Assembly: GCA_963785155.1 (NCBI GenBank)
Contig: CAWAUB010000004.1
Span: 558,001 to 622,000 of the forward strand
Direction: 5' to 3'
Source of the DNA: DASUSH01 sp963785155
GTDB taxonomy: Bacteria > Actinomycetota > Thermoleophilia > Solirubrobacterales > 70-9
Length of the DNA stretch: 64,000 bases
The position numbers were made by a program, and so were the translations under genes. The notes beneath the pieces are model-generated. The model worked only from the letters and a program-made list of their open reading frames with translations, searched no databases and was not told where the DNA came from. Each line of letters opens with the position of its first letter. Position 1 is the first letter of the stretch. Below are positions 28,409 through 37,678 of the stretch, one piece after another.

Positions 28409-29274
28409 CAGCCGACCTCCGCCAGGCCGTCGGTGACCACGACGTCGCCAGAGTCGGAGGTGGTCTCGAAGGCGAGCGCCCTCGTCTCCTCCGCCTGGCC
28501 CGTGTCCCAGACCCGCGTGGTGATCGTCTGGCCGGGGAAGGCGATCTTCGAGAAGCGGACCGCGAGCCGCTTCAGGCGGGCGGGGTCGTCGGGGCAGGTG
28601 CTCTCGATCACCGCGACGGAGGCGAAGGCCATCGTGCAGAGGCCGTGGATGATGATCCCGGGCAGGCCGACCGACTTGGCGAACTCGTCGTCGGTGTGGA
28701 CCGGCATCGGGTCGCCCGATGCGGCGGCGTAGCGGAAGGTCTGGTCGTCGTCGTAGGTCTGCGCGACCTCGGCGGCGGGATCGGTTTCGCGCAATGCGGC
28801 GTCGAGAGCGTGGCTCGGTGCCTCGTCGCCGAGCGAGCCGTCGAACTGCGCACCGCGGACGAAAGGCACCATCACCTGTTCGTTCAGTAGCTCGTCCGAT
28901 CCCTTGTCGCGGGTCTCGGAGACGACGGTGACGGTCACCCCCGAGGAGCGGCCGCGGATGCCGACGGCGCGAGCCCGGGTGACGAGGGTCATCCCAGGCT
29001 CGATCGGCCGGTGGTAGGTGAAGTCCTGCTCGCCGTGGAGGATCGCGCCGATCATCTCGCCCGGGATGACCCCGACGCTCGCCATCGACAGCGCCTGGAA
29101 GGCGGGGACGATCGCGAACACCGGCGGTGCCAGGTCTCCGGCCGCGTGCGCAGCGATCGGGTCGTTGGTCGCCTCCGCGTAGGCCGTGATCCGGTCGCGC
29201 TCGACCTCGAACTCGACCGGCTCGCCCCAGGTGCCGATCGCGTCCGTCTTGAATTCCTGTGTCGCCGTGCTCAT
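28408..29274 (-). CDS. MaoC-like (R)-specific enoyl-CoA hydratase, double hotdog
   Basis: This 288-aa protein has an N-terminal MaoC-N/FAS1-like hotdog (about 15-140) and a C-terminal MaoC hydratase domain (about 160-285) with the hydratase-2 motif YAAASGDPMPVHTDDEFAKSVGLPGIIIHG (Asp and His as catalytic pair). It hydrates trans-enoyl-CoA to the 3-hydroxyacyl-CoA. The ATG 29274 has a strong GAGGAGGAG just upstream. It precedes the acyl-CoA dehydrogenase in one operon and diverges from an acyl-CoA synthetase. Confidence 0.85.
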
Positions 29275-29343
29275 CGCTCCTCCTCGTGTTCGCCGGCCGC
29301 GATCTATAGCAGATACATACCGGGCTGACTGTTTCTAGTTAGC

Positions 29344-29349
29344 TACTCT
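29344..29349 (+). promoter_or_regulatory. Predicted -10 box (TACTCT) of the acyl-CoA synthetase gene
   Basis: TACTCT ends 8 nt before GTG 29358 with no Shine-Dalgarno sequence. It lies in the 83-nt divergent spacer; on the minus strand a TATAGA motif near 29306 could serve the MaoC gene. Confidence 0.35.
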
Positions 29350-29357
29350 CCCCATCG

Positions 29358-30997
29358 GTGAAAGGCGCCGATCTCCTCCGCCTGCCGGCCAATGCCGCGA
29401 CGCGCGCGGGTCGCGAGGCCCGAGCGCTTCGGTATATCGCCCGCTCCGGGCTGGTCGGCTTCGAGACGCCGCGGAAGACCGCCGGGATGGTTGCCGCGCT
29501 CCACCGCTACGGCGGGATCGGCGCGCTGCCGGCGCGTTCGGCGATCCGCGATCCGCAGGGCACCGCGATCGTCGACGAGCTCGGGGCGCTCACCTTCTCC
29601 GAGCTCGACCGGCGCACGAACGCGCTGGCGAACGAGTGGCGGGCCGCCGGGATCAGGGCCGGGTCCGGGATCGCGATCCTCTGCCGCAACCACCGCGGTT
29701 TCCTCGACGCCACCTTCGCCGCAGGGAAGCTCGGCGCCCGGATGCTCTACCTGAACACCGACTTCGCCGGACCCCAGGTGCGCGACGTCTGCGCGCGAGA
29801 GGGAACGGAGGCGATCGTCTTCGACGAGGAGTTCGCCGGCGTCGTCGCGGAGGCGGAGGCGCCGCTTGGCCGCTTCGTCGCCTGGCACGAGGGCACCGTC
29901 GAGGAGACGACTTTGGAGGAGCTGATCGGCTCCGGCGACAAGGGAAGGCCGCCGGCGCCGGACGAGAGCCCGTCGGTCGATAATGCTCACGAGCGGCACG
30001 ACCGGGACGCCGAAGGGCGCCGAGCGCGAGCAGCCGGCGTCGTTGGTACCGCTCGGCGCGCTGCTTTCGATGGTCCCGTTCCGCGCCGGCGAGTCCACCT
30101 ACATCGCCGCGCCGATGTTCCACGCGCTGGGCTTCGCCCACACGCTGCTGGCCGTCGGCCTCGGCTCGACGATCGTCGCCCGCCGCCGCTTTGACCCGGC
30201 CGCCGTGCTCGAGGAAATCGAGGGCGAGCGATGCAGCGCCCTGGTCGTCGTCCCGGTGATGCTCCAGCGGATCCTGGGGCTGGGAAGACGAGGGGATCGC
30301 CGCCCAAGACCTCTCCACGCTCCGGATCATCTTCTGCGGCGGCGCCCAGCTGGAGGCCGACCTCGTCGAGCGCGGGATCGAGGCGTTCGGCGACGTGCTC
30401 TACAACCTCTACGGGTCGACCGAGGTCGCCTACGCGACGATCGCGACGCCCGAGGACCTGCGCGCCGCCCCGGGCTGCGCCGGCCGGACGCCGATGGGCA
30501 CCACCGTCCGCCTTTACGACGACGACGGATCTCCGGTTTCCGGCGCCGGCGTCACCGGCCGGATCTTCGTCGGCAACGGGTTCGAGTTCTCCGGCTACAC
30601 CGGTGGCGGGACGAAGCAGGTGATCGACGGCCTGATGTCCAGCGGCGACGTCGGCCACTTCGACGCGGAGGGACGCCTTTTCATCGACGGCCGCGACGAC
30701 GAGATGATCGTCTCCGGCGGGGAGAACGTGTTCCCCCATGAGGTCGAGGACCTGCTCCATCACCACGCGGAGATCGACGACGTCGCCGTGATTGGGGTGG
30801 ACGACGAGAAGTTCGGCCAGCGGCTCGCGGCGTTCGTCGTCCTGAGCGAGGGCGCCGAGCTCGACGCGGACGGGATCAGGGACCATGTCAAGGAGAACCT
30901 GGCGCGGTACAAGGTCCCGCGGGACGTCGAGTTCGTGGACGAGCTGCCGCGGAACCCGTCGGGCAAGATCCTGAAGCGCCAGCTCGCCTCGCGATGA
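29358..30997 (+). CDS. Long-chain acyl-CoA synthetase (FadD-like), two frame breaks
   Basis: This AMP-forming ligase activates fatty acids. Frame 1 has the N-terminal part up to about 29980. Frame 2 carries the ATP-binding MLTSGTTGTPKGAER and YIAAPMFHALGFAHTLL. Frame 3 has YNLYGSTEVAYATI, SSGDVGHFDAEGRLFIDGRDDEMIVSGGENVFPHEVE and the catalytic-Lys motif PRNPSGKILKRQL. Both switches are +1: near 29977 (GTCGATAATG) and near 30285 (GGAAGACGAGG). Removing one base at each gives one 545-aa protein of normal length. The last base pairs overlap the next gene (ATGA). Enzyme name secure; integrity depends on whether the extra bases are real. Confidence 0.85.
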
Positions 30998-31908
30998 AGC
31001 CGATCGAGATCGCCAGCAGGCTGATGAACATGCCGGTCGGGGTCCTGCGCACGCACCGCCCGTACGTGCCGGTCATCTCCGACGCCCTCGGCGGGCGGCG
31101 CACCCTCGAGGAAGCGATCGAGGGCCGGGTGGCGGTGGTCACCGGCGCGTCGTCGGGGATCGGCGAGGCGACCGCGCTCCGGCTGGCCGGCGCGGGCGCC
31201 GAGGTCGTGATCGTCGCGCGGCGCGAGGAGAAGCTCGCCGAGCTCGCCGAGCGGATCGCCGACGACGGTGGGATCGCCCATCCGCACGCGTGCGACCTCG
31301 CCGACGGCGACGCGGCGGAGGCACTGGGCCACGAGGTCGTCGAACGACATGGTGGAGTCGACGTGCTGGTCAACAACGCCGGCCGCTCGATCCGCCGCTC
31401 GATCGAGCTCTCCTACGACCGGGCACACGACTTCGAGCGCACGATGGAGCTCAACTACATGGGCGCAGTGCGGATGATCCTCGCCTTCCTGCCGGGCATG
31501 CGCGAGCGCGGCGGCGGCCAGATCGTCAACATCTCGACCGCCGGCGTGCAGACGAAGGCTCCCCGCTTTTCGGCGTACATCGCATCGAAGGCCGCGCTCG
31601 ACGCGTTCTCGGAGTGCATCCAGGCTGAGATCGGCGACGACGGGGTAAGGATCACGACGATCCACATGCCGCTCGTGCGCACACCGATGATCGCGCCGAC
31701 CAAGGCCTTCCGCGGCATGCCGTCGATTTCGCCCGAGCAGGCGGCGGGCTGGATCGCCGACGCGATCGTGCACCGTCCGGCAAGGGTCGGGACGCCGTAC
31801 TCCGAGGCGGCGGCGATGATCAACGCGGTCAGCCCGGCGTCGATGAACCGGATGCGGAGCGCCGGCTACCGGCGGACGCAGGACTCGCGCGCGGCAGGGC
31901 GCGACTGA
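30994..31908 (+). CDS. Short-chain dehydrogenase/reductase
   Basis: This 304-aa protein has an N-terminal extension of about 40 residues, then the cofactor motif VVTGASSGIGEATALRLA, NNAGRS and the catalytic YIASK (Tyr-Lys) with an upstream Ser in NISTAG. It oxidises or reduces a hydroxyl or keto group with NAD(P). ATG 30994 overlaps the acyl-CoA synthetase stop, which points to a role in the same acyl or ketone pathway. Substrate unknown. Confidence 0.87.
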   Translation: MKPIEIASRLMNMPVGVLRTHRPYVPVISDALGGRRTLEEAIEGRVAVVTGASSGIGEATALRLAGAGAEVVIVARREEKLAELAERIADDGGIAHPHACDLADGDAAEALGHEVVERHGGVDVLVNNAGRSIRRSIELSYDRAHDFERTMELNYMGAVRMILAFLPGMRERGGGQIVNISTAGVQTKAPRFSAYIASKAALDAFSECIQAEIGDDGVRITTIHMPLVRTPMIAPTKAFRGMPSISPEQAAGWIADAIVHRPARVGTPYSEAAAMINAVSPASMNRMRSAGYRRTQDSRAAGRD

Positions 31909-31912
31909 GCCG

Positions 31913-33172
31913 ATGTCCTGGGTAGCCGCCGCGCTGCTCCTCGGCCTCGGCCTGGTCGCGACGATCGGCGGGCTCAACGCGCTGCGGCCGGCGCGGCACT
32001 GGGCGGTCGTCCTGGTCAGCTGGGCGGCGGCCTGGGTAACGATCGAGCTCGCTCCCCACCTGATCCTCCTCAGCACGCTCGCCGCCGGGGTACTGGTCGC
32101 GCTCGGCGCGCTGGATCACGAGATCGGGATCGCCGGGCTGGCGCTGCTGGTGATCGCCGACCTCTGCGGGCTGGTCTTCACCTGGCGGGCGCTGCGCAGC
32201 GTGGTCGCCGCCCGCGACGCCATCGCCGAGCTCGATCCCGGACCGGACGTGCCGAGGTTCCCGCGCAGCCATGTGGTCTTTCCGTTCCTGATGCGGCGCC
32301 GGCGCGGCGTCCACCACAAGCGCGGCGTCGCCTATGCGCATGACGGCTCCCTCCCGCTGAAGCTCGACGTCTACCTGCCCGACGAGCCGGCGACCGCACC
32401 GCGCCCGGCGATCGTCCAGGTGCATGGAGGCGGCTGGGTCAGCGGCACCCGCAAGGAGCAGGGAATCCCGCTGCTCAACCACCTCGCCGCGAACGGCTGG
32501 GTTGGCTTCAACATCAACTACCGGCTCAGCCCCTACGCGACCTGGCCCGACCAGGCCGTCGACGTCAAGCGGGCGATCGCCTGGGTCCGCGAGCACGCTG
32601 ACGAGTACGACGTCGACCCCTCCTTCGTGGCGCTGACGGGCGGCTCGGCCGGCGGTCACATCTGCGCGTTCGTCGCCCTCACGGCCGACGACGAGAGCTT
32701 GCAGCCGGGCTTCGAGGACGCGGACACGTCGGTCGCTGCCGCGATTCCCTTCTACGGGGTCTACGACATGCTCGACGAGGACGCGATTCACATCCCGATC
32801 CTCAACTGGGTGCTCGAGCGTTACGTGTTCAAGGCCTTTCGGGACGACGACCCAGAGGCGTTCAGGGCCGCCTCGCCGACCTACCGGGTCCACCCCGACG
32901 CGCCACCGTTCCTCGTCGTCCACGGCGATTCCGACTCGCTCACGCCGGTTGCCGACGCCCGGACGTTCGTCGAGCGCCTGCGGGCCGAGACCGACTCCCC
33001 GGTCCTTTACGCCGAGATGCACGGCGGCCAGCACGCCTTCGACATCATCCCGTCGTTCCGCACCGCGCCGGTGATGGAGGCGATCGAGCGGTTCCTGCAC
33101 ACGGTGCGCAACCGCGGCGAATCGATGGACGACGACGCCGAGCGCGAGTACGAGGCCGCGCTACAGAGCTAG
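31913..33172 (+). CDS. Membrane-anchored esterase/lipase (alpha/beta hydrolase, HSL-like)
   Basis: This 419-aa protein has about three hydrophobic helices in the first 105 residues (LLLGLGLVATIGGLNAL; WVTIELAPHLILLSTLAAGVLVALGAL; AGLALLVIADLCGLVF), then an esterase domain. Catalytic elements are VHGGGW (oxyanion), GGSAGGH (nucleophile Ser), HGDSDSLTP (Asp) and GGQHAF (His). The fusion of a membrane domain with a hydrolase suggests action at the membrane on lipids or esters. It starts 4 nt after the SDR, in the same operon. The stop shares CTAG with the convergent oxidoreductase. Confidence 0.8.
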   Translation: MSWVAAALLLGLGLVATIGGLNALRPARHWAVVLVSWAAAWVTIELAPHLILLSTLAAGVLVALGALDHEIGIAGLALLVIADLCGLVFTWRALRSVVAARDAIAELDPGPDVPRFPRSHVVFPFLMRRRRGVHHKRGVAYAHDGSLPLKLDVYLPDEPATAPRPAIVQVHGGGWVSGTRKEQGIPLLNHLAANGWVGFNINYRLSPYATWPDQAVDVKRAIAWVREHADEYDVDPSFVALTGGSAGGHICAFVALTADDESLQPGFEDADTSVAAAIPFYGVYDMLDEDAIHIPILNWVLERYVFKAFRDDDPEAFRAASPTYRVHPDAPPFLVVHGDSDSLTPVADARTFVERLRAETDSPVLYAEMHGGQHAFDIIPSFRTAPVMEAIERFLHTVRNRGESMDDDAEREYEAALQS

Positions 33173-34587
33173 GCGCGGAGCCGCTGAATCGCGACGTTCG
33201 CCGCGTTGTAACCGCACATCCCATGAGCGCCGGCGCCCGGCGGTGTCGCGGCGGAGCAGATGTAGACCCCGTCGATCCCGGTCGCGTACGGGTCGATCGA
33301 GATGCGCGGGCGGAACGCCATCTGCAACGGCGTGTTGGCGCCGGTGACGATGTCGCCGCCGACGTAGTTCGGGTTGTGCTCCTCGAGCGCGGCGGCCGAG
33401 CAAACATGCCGCGCGATCACCCGCTCGCGGAAGCCAGGCGCGAAGCGCTCGATCTGCGCCTCAATCTGTGCCGTCGCGTCGCCGGGCCACCCACTGGGCA
33501 CGTGCGCGTAGGCATATACCGGGTGGACACCGTCCCGCGCCCGGCTCGGGTCCGCGAGGCTCTGCTGGCAGACCAGCACGAACGGCCGGTCGGGCATCCG
33601 CCCGCCGTTCACCTCGCGCTCGGCCAAAGAGATCTCCTCCAGCTCACCCCCGACGTGAACGGTTCCGGCTTCCCGCGAGGGGCCGTGCTCCCAGGGCACG
33701 CCCTCCGCGACGGCGAAGTCGACCTTGAAGGCCGCAGGGCCGTGACGGAAGCGCCGCAGCGATCGCGCGACTCGCTTCGGCATGCGCTCGCCGGCGATCT
33801 GCGCCGCGGCTGCCGGCGCGACGTCGAGCATCACGACGTCGGCGTCCCCGAGCTCGTCGAGCGATTTCACCGCCGCACCCGTCTCGAAACGGGCGCCTCT
33901 CGCCTCGGCCGCCGCGATCATCGCGCGAGCGATCGACGCCGAGCCCCCCTCCGCGACGGGCCATCCGACGCTGTGGGCCGCGGCTCCGAGCGTGACCCCG
34001 ATCGCCGAGGACATCGGCGAGCCGAACGGTCGCCATGCGTGCGCTGCGACGCCCGCAAAGAGGGCGCGAGCCTCATCGGTCCGCCAGCGGCGGCTGAGCA
34101 GCGAGGCCGGAAGCGCCGAGCGCAAGCCAAACCGCGCGAGCTTGAACGGGTGGGCTGGGACGTGCACCAACGGCCGGACGATCTCCTCCACCAGGTCACC
34201 GAAGTCCTCGGAGAGAGGCCCGAAGAGCGTGCGCCAGCTTCGCCCGTCGCGATCCGGGAGCCGCTCCTCTGTGGTGTCCACCGAACGCCAGGCGGCCGCG
34301 CCTCGCCCGCCCTCGAGCGGGTGCGCGTACTCGACCTCGGCCCATCGCCACTCGAGGCCGTGGGCGGCGAGGTCGAAGCGCCGGGAGAACGGGGTGCTCA
34401 CGGCCAGCGGGTGAGCGGCGGAGCATTCGTCGTGGAGCAGGCCTGGCTCGGTCAGTTCGCTGGAACGCAGTCCGCCGCCCAGCGTGTCGGCGCGCTCGAG
34501 CACCCGGACGTCGAGACCCTCGTCGGCCAGGGTCAGCGCCGCGGCGAGCCCGTTGGGCCCGCTCCCGACGACGACCGCGCTCGTCAG
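33169..34587 (-). CDS. Phytoene desaturase-like FAD-dependent oxidoreductase
   Basis: The N-terminal dinucleotide motif VVVGSGPNGLAAALTLADEG and the following VRVLERADTLGGGLRSSE are intact, and the C-terminal end IDGVYICSAATPPGAGAHGMCGYNAANVA is the usual FAD-closing motif, together giving about 472 aa. The family includes carotenoid desaturases and retinol-saturase-like enzymes. No ATG/GTG/TTG lies between an upstream in-frame TGA (34633-34635) and the FAD motif, so the start is probably CTG 34587 (or CTG 34599). Alternatively the gene was fused to the preceding one and the link is broken by a +1 frameshift. Confidence 0.78.
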   Translation of the reverse strand: MTSAVVVGSGPNGLAAALTLADEGLDVRVLERADTLGGGLRSSELTEPGLLHDECSAAHPLAVSTPFSRRFDLAAHGLEWRWAEVEYAHPLEGGRGAAAWRSVDTTEERLPDRDGRSWRTLFGPLSEDFGDLVEEIVRPLVHVPAHPFKLARFGLRSALPASLLSRRWRTDEARALFAGVAAHAWRPFGSPMSSAIGVTLGAAAHSVGWPVAEGGSASIARAMIAAAEARGARFETGAAVKSLDELGDADVVMLDVAPAAAAQIAGERMPKRVARSLRRFRHGPAAFKVDFAVAEGVPWEHGPSREAGTVHVGGELEEISLAEREVNGGRMPDRPFVLVCQQSLADPSRARDGVHPVYAYAHVPSGWPGDATAQIEAQIERFAPGFRERVIARHVCSAAALEEHNPNYVGGDIVTGANTPLQMAFRPRISIDPYATGIDGVYICSAATPPGAGAHGMCGYNAANVAIQRLRA

Positions 34588-36394
34588 CGGGCTGGGCAGC
34601 CGGTCCTGGGCCCACCCCTGCCCCGCTATGGCTCACTCGTTCGTATCCCTGCTCTCGCCATCTCACGTCGAGCTCGACCGGGCCGTTCGGAAGCCAGGGC
34701 TGCTCGGCGACGACGTCCGCGACCGCCCAGGAGCCGCGCTCGACCACCCCGCGAGCAGCGTCGATGACCAGGTATTGCTGGCGGCCGTTGCCGAGCGGCT
34801 CGGACTCGACGTACACGACGATGAACTCCCCGGGCTCGAAGCCGCACCGCGTCTGCACGGCCTCGACGAGTGCCGGCCCGTGGAGGTGGCCGTCACCGAA
34901 GTTCCAGCCGAGCATCGCGTTGCAGCAGACCTCGCCCTCGCGCAGGTCGTAGCGATCGAGGTCCGCCCCGAGCTGGTTCGCCATCACCGAGTTGAGCCCC
35001 CGGCCCTGGCTGTGAAGGGCCCGCCAGCCGAGGTATTGGTGCAGGGTCACGACCGCCGTGCCCTCGTCGAAGAGCTCGGTGAGCTGATCCTTCTGAATCG
35101 GCGCCGGCTTGACGATGTGCTCGTTCAGCTTCTCCTCGGCACCGGGCGCAAACGCCCACATCGACGAGGCCCAGTTGCCCGAGTACTGGCGCAGGGACGG
35201 CAGGAACGAGACGAGGCGGGGCCGCAGCTCGCCCAGGATCGGGAAGAAGAGGAGGGCCGCGGCCGTGATCACGAGGAGCGCTGGATCCATGTCGCCCAGC
35301 CCGTAGCCGTCGTAGTTCGGGAAGCCGAGGAAGAGGAAGCCGGTGATGTAGATGAACATCAGGTTCCACTCGAGTGGCACGGCCAGGGGGAAGGTCGAGG
35401 TGATGAAGACGTGGTAGGCCATCATGAAAACCGCGGCGATCGCCGTCACCGTCGGGTCCTGCGAGAACAGCAGGATCCATGGCGGGATCAGCTCACCGAC
35501 CGCGCCGACGAAGTGCGACAGCCGCTTCGCTCCCTTAGACGGGCGCAGGTCCTCGGGGAAGTCCGCGTAGTGCATCCGCTTCACCCACTTGAGCGGGAGC
35601 CACGGTGTGTTGCTGACCATCGGCGGGATCACGTTCTCGAAATGGCGGTTCAACTTCGAGACCCCGGCGCCGAACCAGACGGCCACGATCAGCAACTTCG
35701 CGGCCACGATCATGTCCACGAACGGGAAGAACGCGAAGAAGACGAGCGCGGGAAGCCACTGCTCGCTTCGCGCGGCGAGGAAGATCGTCTTGTCGCGAAG
35801 CCCGACGATGATGAGGAGCGCGATGATCGGGATCACCGCCGCGGGCGCGACCAGGCCCTCGTTCGCCCCGACCGCCGCAGTCAGGTCCGCGCTGTCAACG
35901 CCGGGGAGCACCATCGCCACGAGGCACGCGGCGATCAGCGCGGCGTAGAGGGCCACATCGACTGGCGTTCGTGCGTCGCCCTCGGTCAACGGCACCTTGC
36001 CGGGCCATGGCGGCAACCGGATCGTTCCCCGGCGAAGCCAATAGGTGAGTCCTCCCGTCATCGGCTTGAAGTGCCCGCAGAGCGGCCCCCACGCGCCGCC
36101 GACACCCAGGGCCTCGACGAGCAGGACCCAGATCACGAGCTTCTGCCAGACGATCGGCTCTGTGAACCAGGCGGAGGGATCGAACGGATCGAGGCCCGAG
36201 GTGAGCGTTACGACCGCCACCCCGACGGCAGCGAAGACGATCATCTTCGCGATGTAGATGAACATGATCAGCTTCGGGTTCCCGGCGCCGTACTCGACCC
36301 AGTGCCGGGTCAGCGCCTTGATGCGCTCCAGGTACGGCATCTCCATGAACTTCTCCGGATCGACCGGGGGCGCGTCGGGTGTCGTCAAGCCCAT
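34196..36394 (-). CDS. Multi-pass membrane protein, DUF3556-like; 3' boundary unclear
   Basis: The open frame is 732 codons, but only the first 590 or so look like protein: about six to eight membrane helices (for example PKLIMFIYIAKMIVFAAVGVAVVTL, VMLPGVDSADL region, PAAVIPIIALLIIVGL), then a soluble part ending near LPNGPVELDVRWREQG (about 34,650). I think it is the DUF3556 family, from memory of the pattern. The remaining codons overlap the oxidoreductase out of frame and are Arg-rich shadow sequence, so the true stop is missing or lost by a frameshift around 34,590-34,680. A TAGGGT box 8 nt upstream of the ATG suggests a leaderless transcript. Confidence 0.6.
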   Translation of the reverse strand: MGLTTPDAPPVDPEKFMEMPYLERIKALTRHWVEYGAGNPKLIMFIYIAKMIVFAAVGVAVVTLTSGLDPFDPSAWFTEPIVWQKLVIWVLLVEALGVGGAWGPLCGHFKPMTGGLTYWLRRGTIRLPPWPGKVPLTEGDARTPVDVALYAALIAACLVAMVLPGVDSADLTAAVGANEGLVAPAAVIPIIALLIIVGLRDKTIFLAARSEQWLPALVFFAFFPFVDMIVAAKLLIVAVWFGAGVSKLNRHFENVIPPMVSNTPWLPLKWVKRMHYADFPEDLRPSKGAKRLSHFVGAVGELIPPWILLFSQDPTVTAIAAVFMMAYHVFITSTFPLAVPLEWNLMFIYITGFLFLGFPNYDGYGLGDMDPALLVITAAALLFFPILGELRPRLVSFLPSLRQYSGNWASSMWAFAPGAEEKLNEHIVKPAPIQKDQLTELFDEGTAVVTLHQYLGWRALHSQGRGLNSVMANQLGADLDRYDLREGEVCCNAMLGWNFGDGHLHGPALVEAVQTRCGFEPGEFIVVYVESEPLGNGRQQYLVIDAARGVVERGSWAVADVVAEQPWLPNGPVELDVRWREQGYERVSHSGAGVGPGPAAQPADERGRRRERAQRARRGADPGRRGSRRPGARARRHAGRRTAFQRTDRARPAPRRMLRRSPAGREHPVLPALRPRRPRPRVAMGRGRVRAPARGRARRGRLAFGGHHRGAAPGSRRAKLAHALRASLRGLR

Positions 36395-36402
36395 CTACCG
36401 GC

Positions 36403-36408
36403 ACCCTA
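36403..36408 (-). promoter_or_regulatory. Predicted -10 box (TAGGGT) of the membrane protein gene
   Basis: On the minus strand TAGGGT ends 8 nt before ATG 36394, with no ribosome-binding site. Same geometry as the boxes at 14057, 26547, 29344 and 38347. Confidence 0.35.
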
Positions 36409-36454
36409 ACCGCGGCCGGCGCTCGCCGCCAAGAAGCTGACACACTCTCGGTCG

Positions 36455-37364
36455 ATGGCCGATTACTCACTTCAGGGCAAGGTCGCGCTGGTCACCGGCG
36501 CGGCGCGCGGGATCGGGTTCGAGACCGCGAAGCTCGCCCATGAGCGCGGCGCCTCGGTCACGGTGATCGACCTCGACGAGGGGGCTGCCACCGAGGCGGC
36601 CGAGAAGATCGGCGGGCGGACCCTCCCGCTCGGCGTCGACGTCACCGACGGCGACGCGATGGCAGACGCGGTCGAACGGACGGTCGCCGAGTTCGGCGGC
36701 CTCGACGTCCCGGTAGCCAATGCCGGAGTCGCCCCGCCGCTCGCGACAATGCGGGTCACCGACCCCGATGCCTTCGAGCGGACGATCGAGATCGACCTGC
36801 TCGGGGTCTGGCGCACGGTGCGGCCGGCGCTCGAGCAGGTGACCGCAGCGCCGCGGCCAGGTCGTCGTCATCTCATCCGTCTACGCCTGGGTGAACGGCG
36901 GGGCCGCCGGGCCCTACGCGATCAGCAAGGCCGGAGTCGAGGCGATGGGCCGGACGCTCCAGACCGAGCTCGCGCCCCACGGCGCCGGCGCGACGATCGC
37001 CCACTTCGGCTTCATCGACACGGTCATGGTCCGCCATTCCTTCGCCGACCCGCTCGCGAAGGAGTACGAGGACACCTTCCCGGCCTGGGCGCGCAAGCGG
37101 CTCACCCCCGCGCAGGCCGCGAAGGGGATCATCAACGGCGTCGAGAAGCGCGCGCCCCGCGTGATCCTGCCCCGCTGGTGGTGGGCCTGGTTCTGGTTCC
37201 GCGGGATCGTCAACCCGATCATGGACCGGGGCATGCAACGCGAGCCGCGGCTCGCCGAGTTCATGCGCCGCGCGGATTCGGACGAGCGCTCCACGCACCA
37301 GGGCGGGCTGGAGACGACCGCCGGCACCGAGGCCGGCGACCACTTCGAGAAGACTCCGGTCTAG
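36455..37364 (+). CDS. Short-chain dehydrogenase, frame broken by one extra base
   Basis: The first frame gives ALVTGAARGIGFETAKLA and VPVANAGVAPPLATM (the usual NAG segment). The second frame gives VVVISSVYAWVNGGAAGPYAISKAGVEAM with the catalytic Ser-Tyr-Lys, then the C-terminus with a basic, Trp-rich stretch (PRWWWAWFWFRGI) that may touch the membrane. The +1 switch is near 36850 (GCAGCGCCGCGG). Corrected length is 302 aa. It diverges from the DUF3556-like gene and ends at the left edge of the palindromic element at 37371. Substrate unknown. Confidence 0.82.
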
Positions 37365-37370
37365 GCGGGC

Positions 37371-37670
37371 GAGGGACCAAGCGCTGCGTCCGCGCCGCGG
37401 GGCGCCGAGGTCGCGGGCACGTAGGGCAACGGATCAGGGGCTCGTGCGTCGGATCCGAGCCGCTTGGACACATAGGTAGTCCATGGCGTACTTAGACGTC
37501 CAAGCGGCGGGAATCCAAACCAATTGGACACTTGACCACACCATCGTGTGGTCAGACGTCCAAGCGATGGCCGCCGACGCCTCGCGTCCCTAGCTCCGGC
37601 CGATCCCACCTTCCCTACGTGCCCGCGACACCGGCGTCTCGCGTCGCGCCGGGAGCGCTTCCGTCCCTAG
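37371..37670. mobile_element. MITE-like palindromic element with nested hairpins
   Basis: A 300-bp stretch between two convergent stop codons has imperfect inverted arms of about 57 nt (37371-37426 and 37613-37670). The inner 17 nt, GTCGCGGGCACGTAGGG and complement, match perfectly, and AAGCGCT and AGGGAC match further out. The centre holds two tandem hairpins that share the ends TTGGAC and GTCCAA. It encodes no protein. The layout resembles a miniature inverted-repeat element whose transposase is elsewhere. A complex bidirectional terminator is the alternative. No clear target-site duplication was seen. Confidence 0.5.
37459..37563. repeat. Tandem pair of related hairpins inside the palindromic element
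   Basis: Unit 1: GCCGCTTGGAC (37459-37469) pairs with GTCCAAGCGGC (37498-37508), with an inner stem TAGGTA/TACTTA (37473-37478, 37489-37494). Unit 2: TTGGAC (37524-37529) pairs with GTCCAA (37558-37563), with inner stem TGACCACAC/GTGTGGTCA (37533-37541, 37546-37554), loop CATC. Outer ends are the same in both, while the inner stems differ completely yet pair. That pattern argues that the folded form is what is kept. Confidence 0.6.
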
Positions 37671-37678
37671 CGCGTCAG

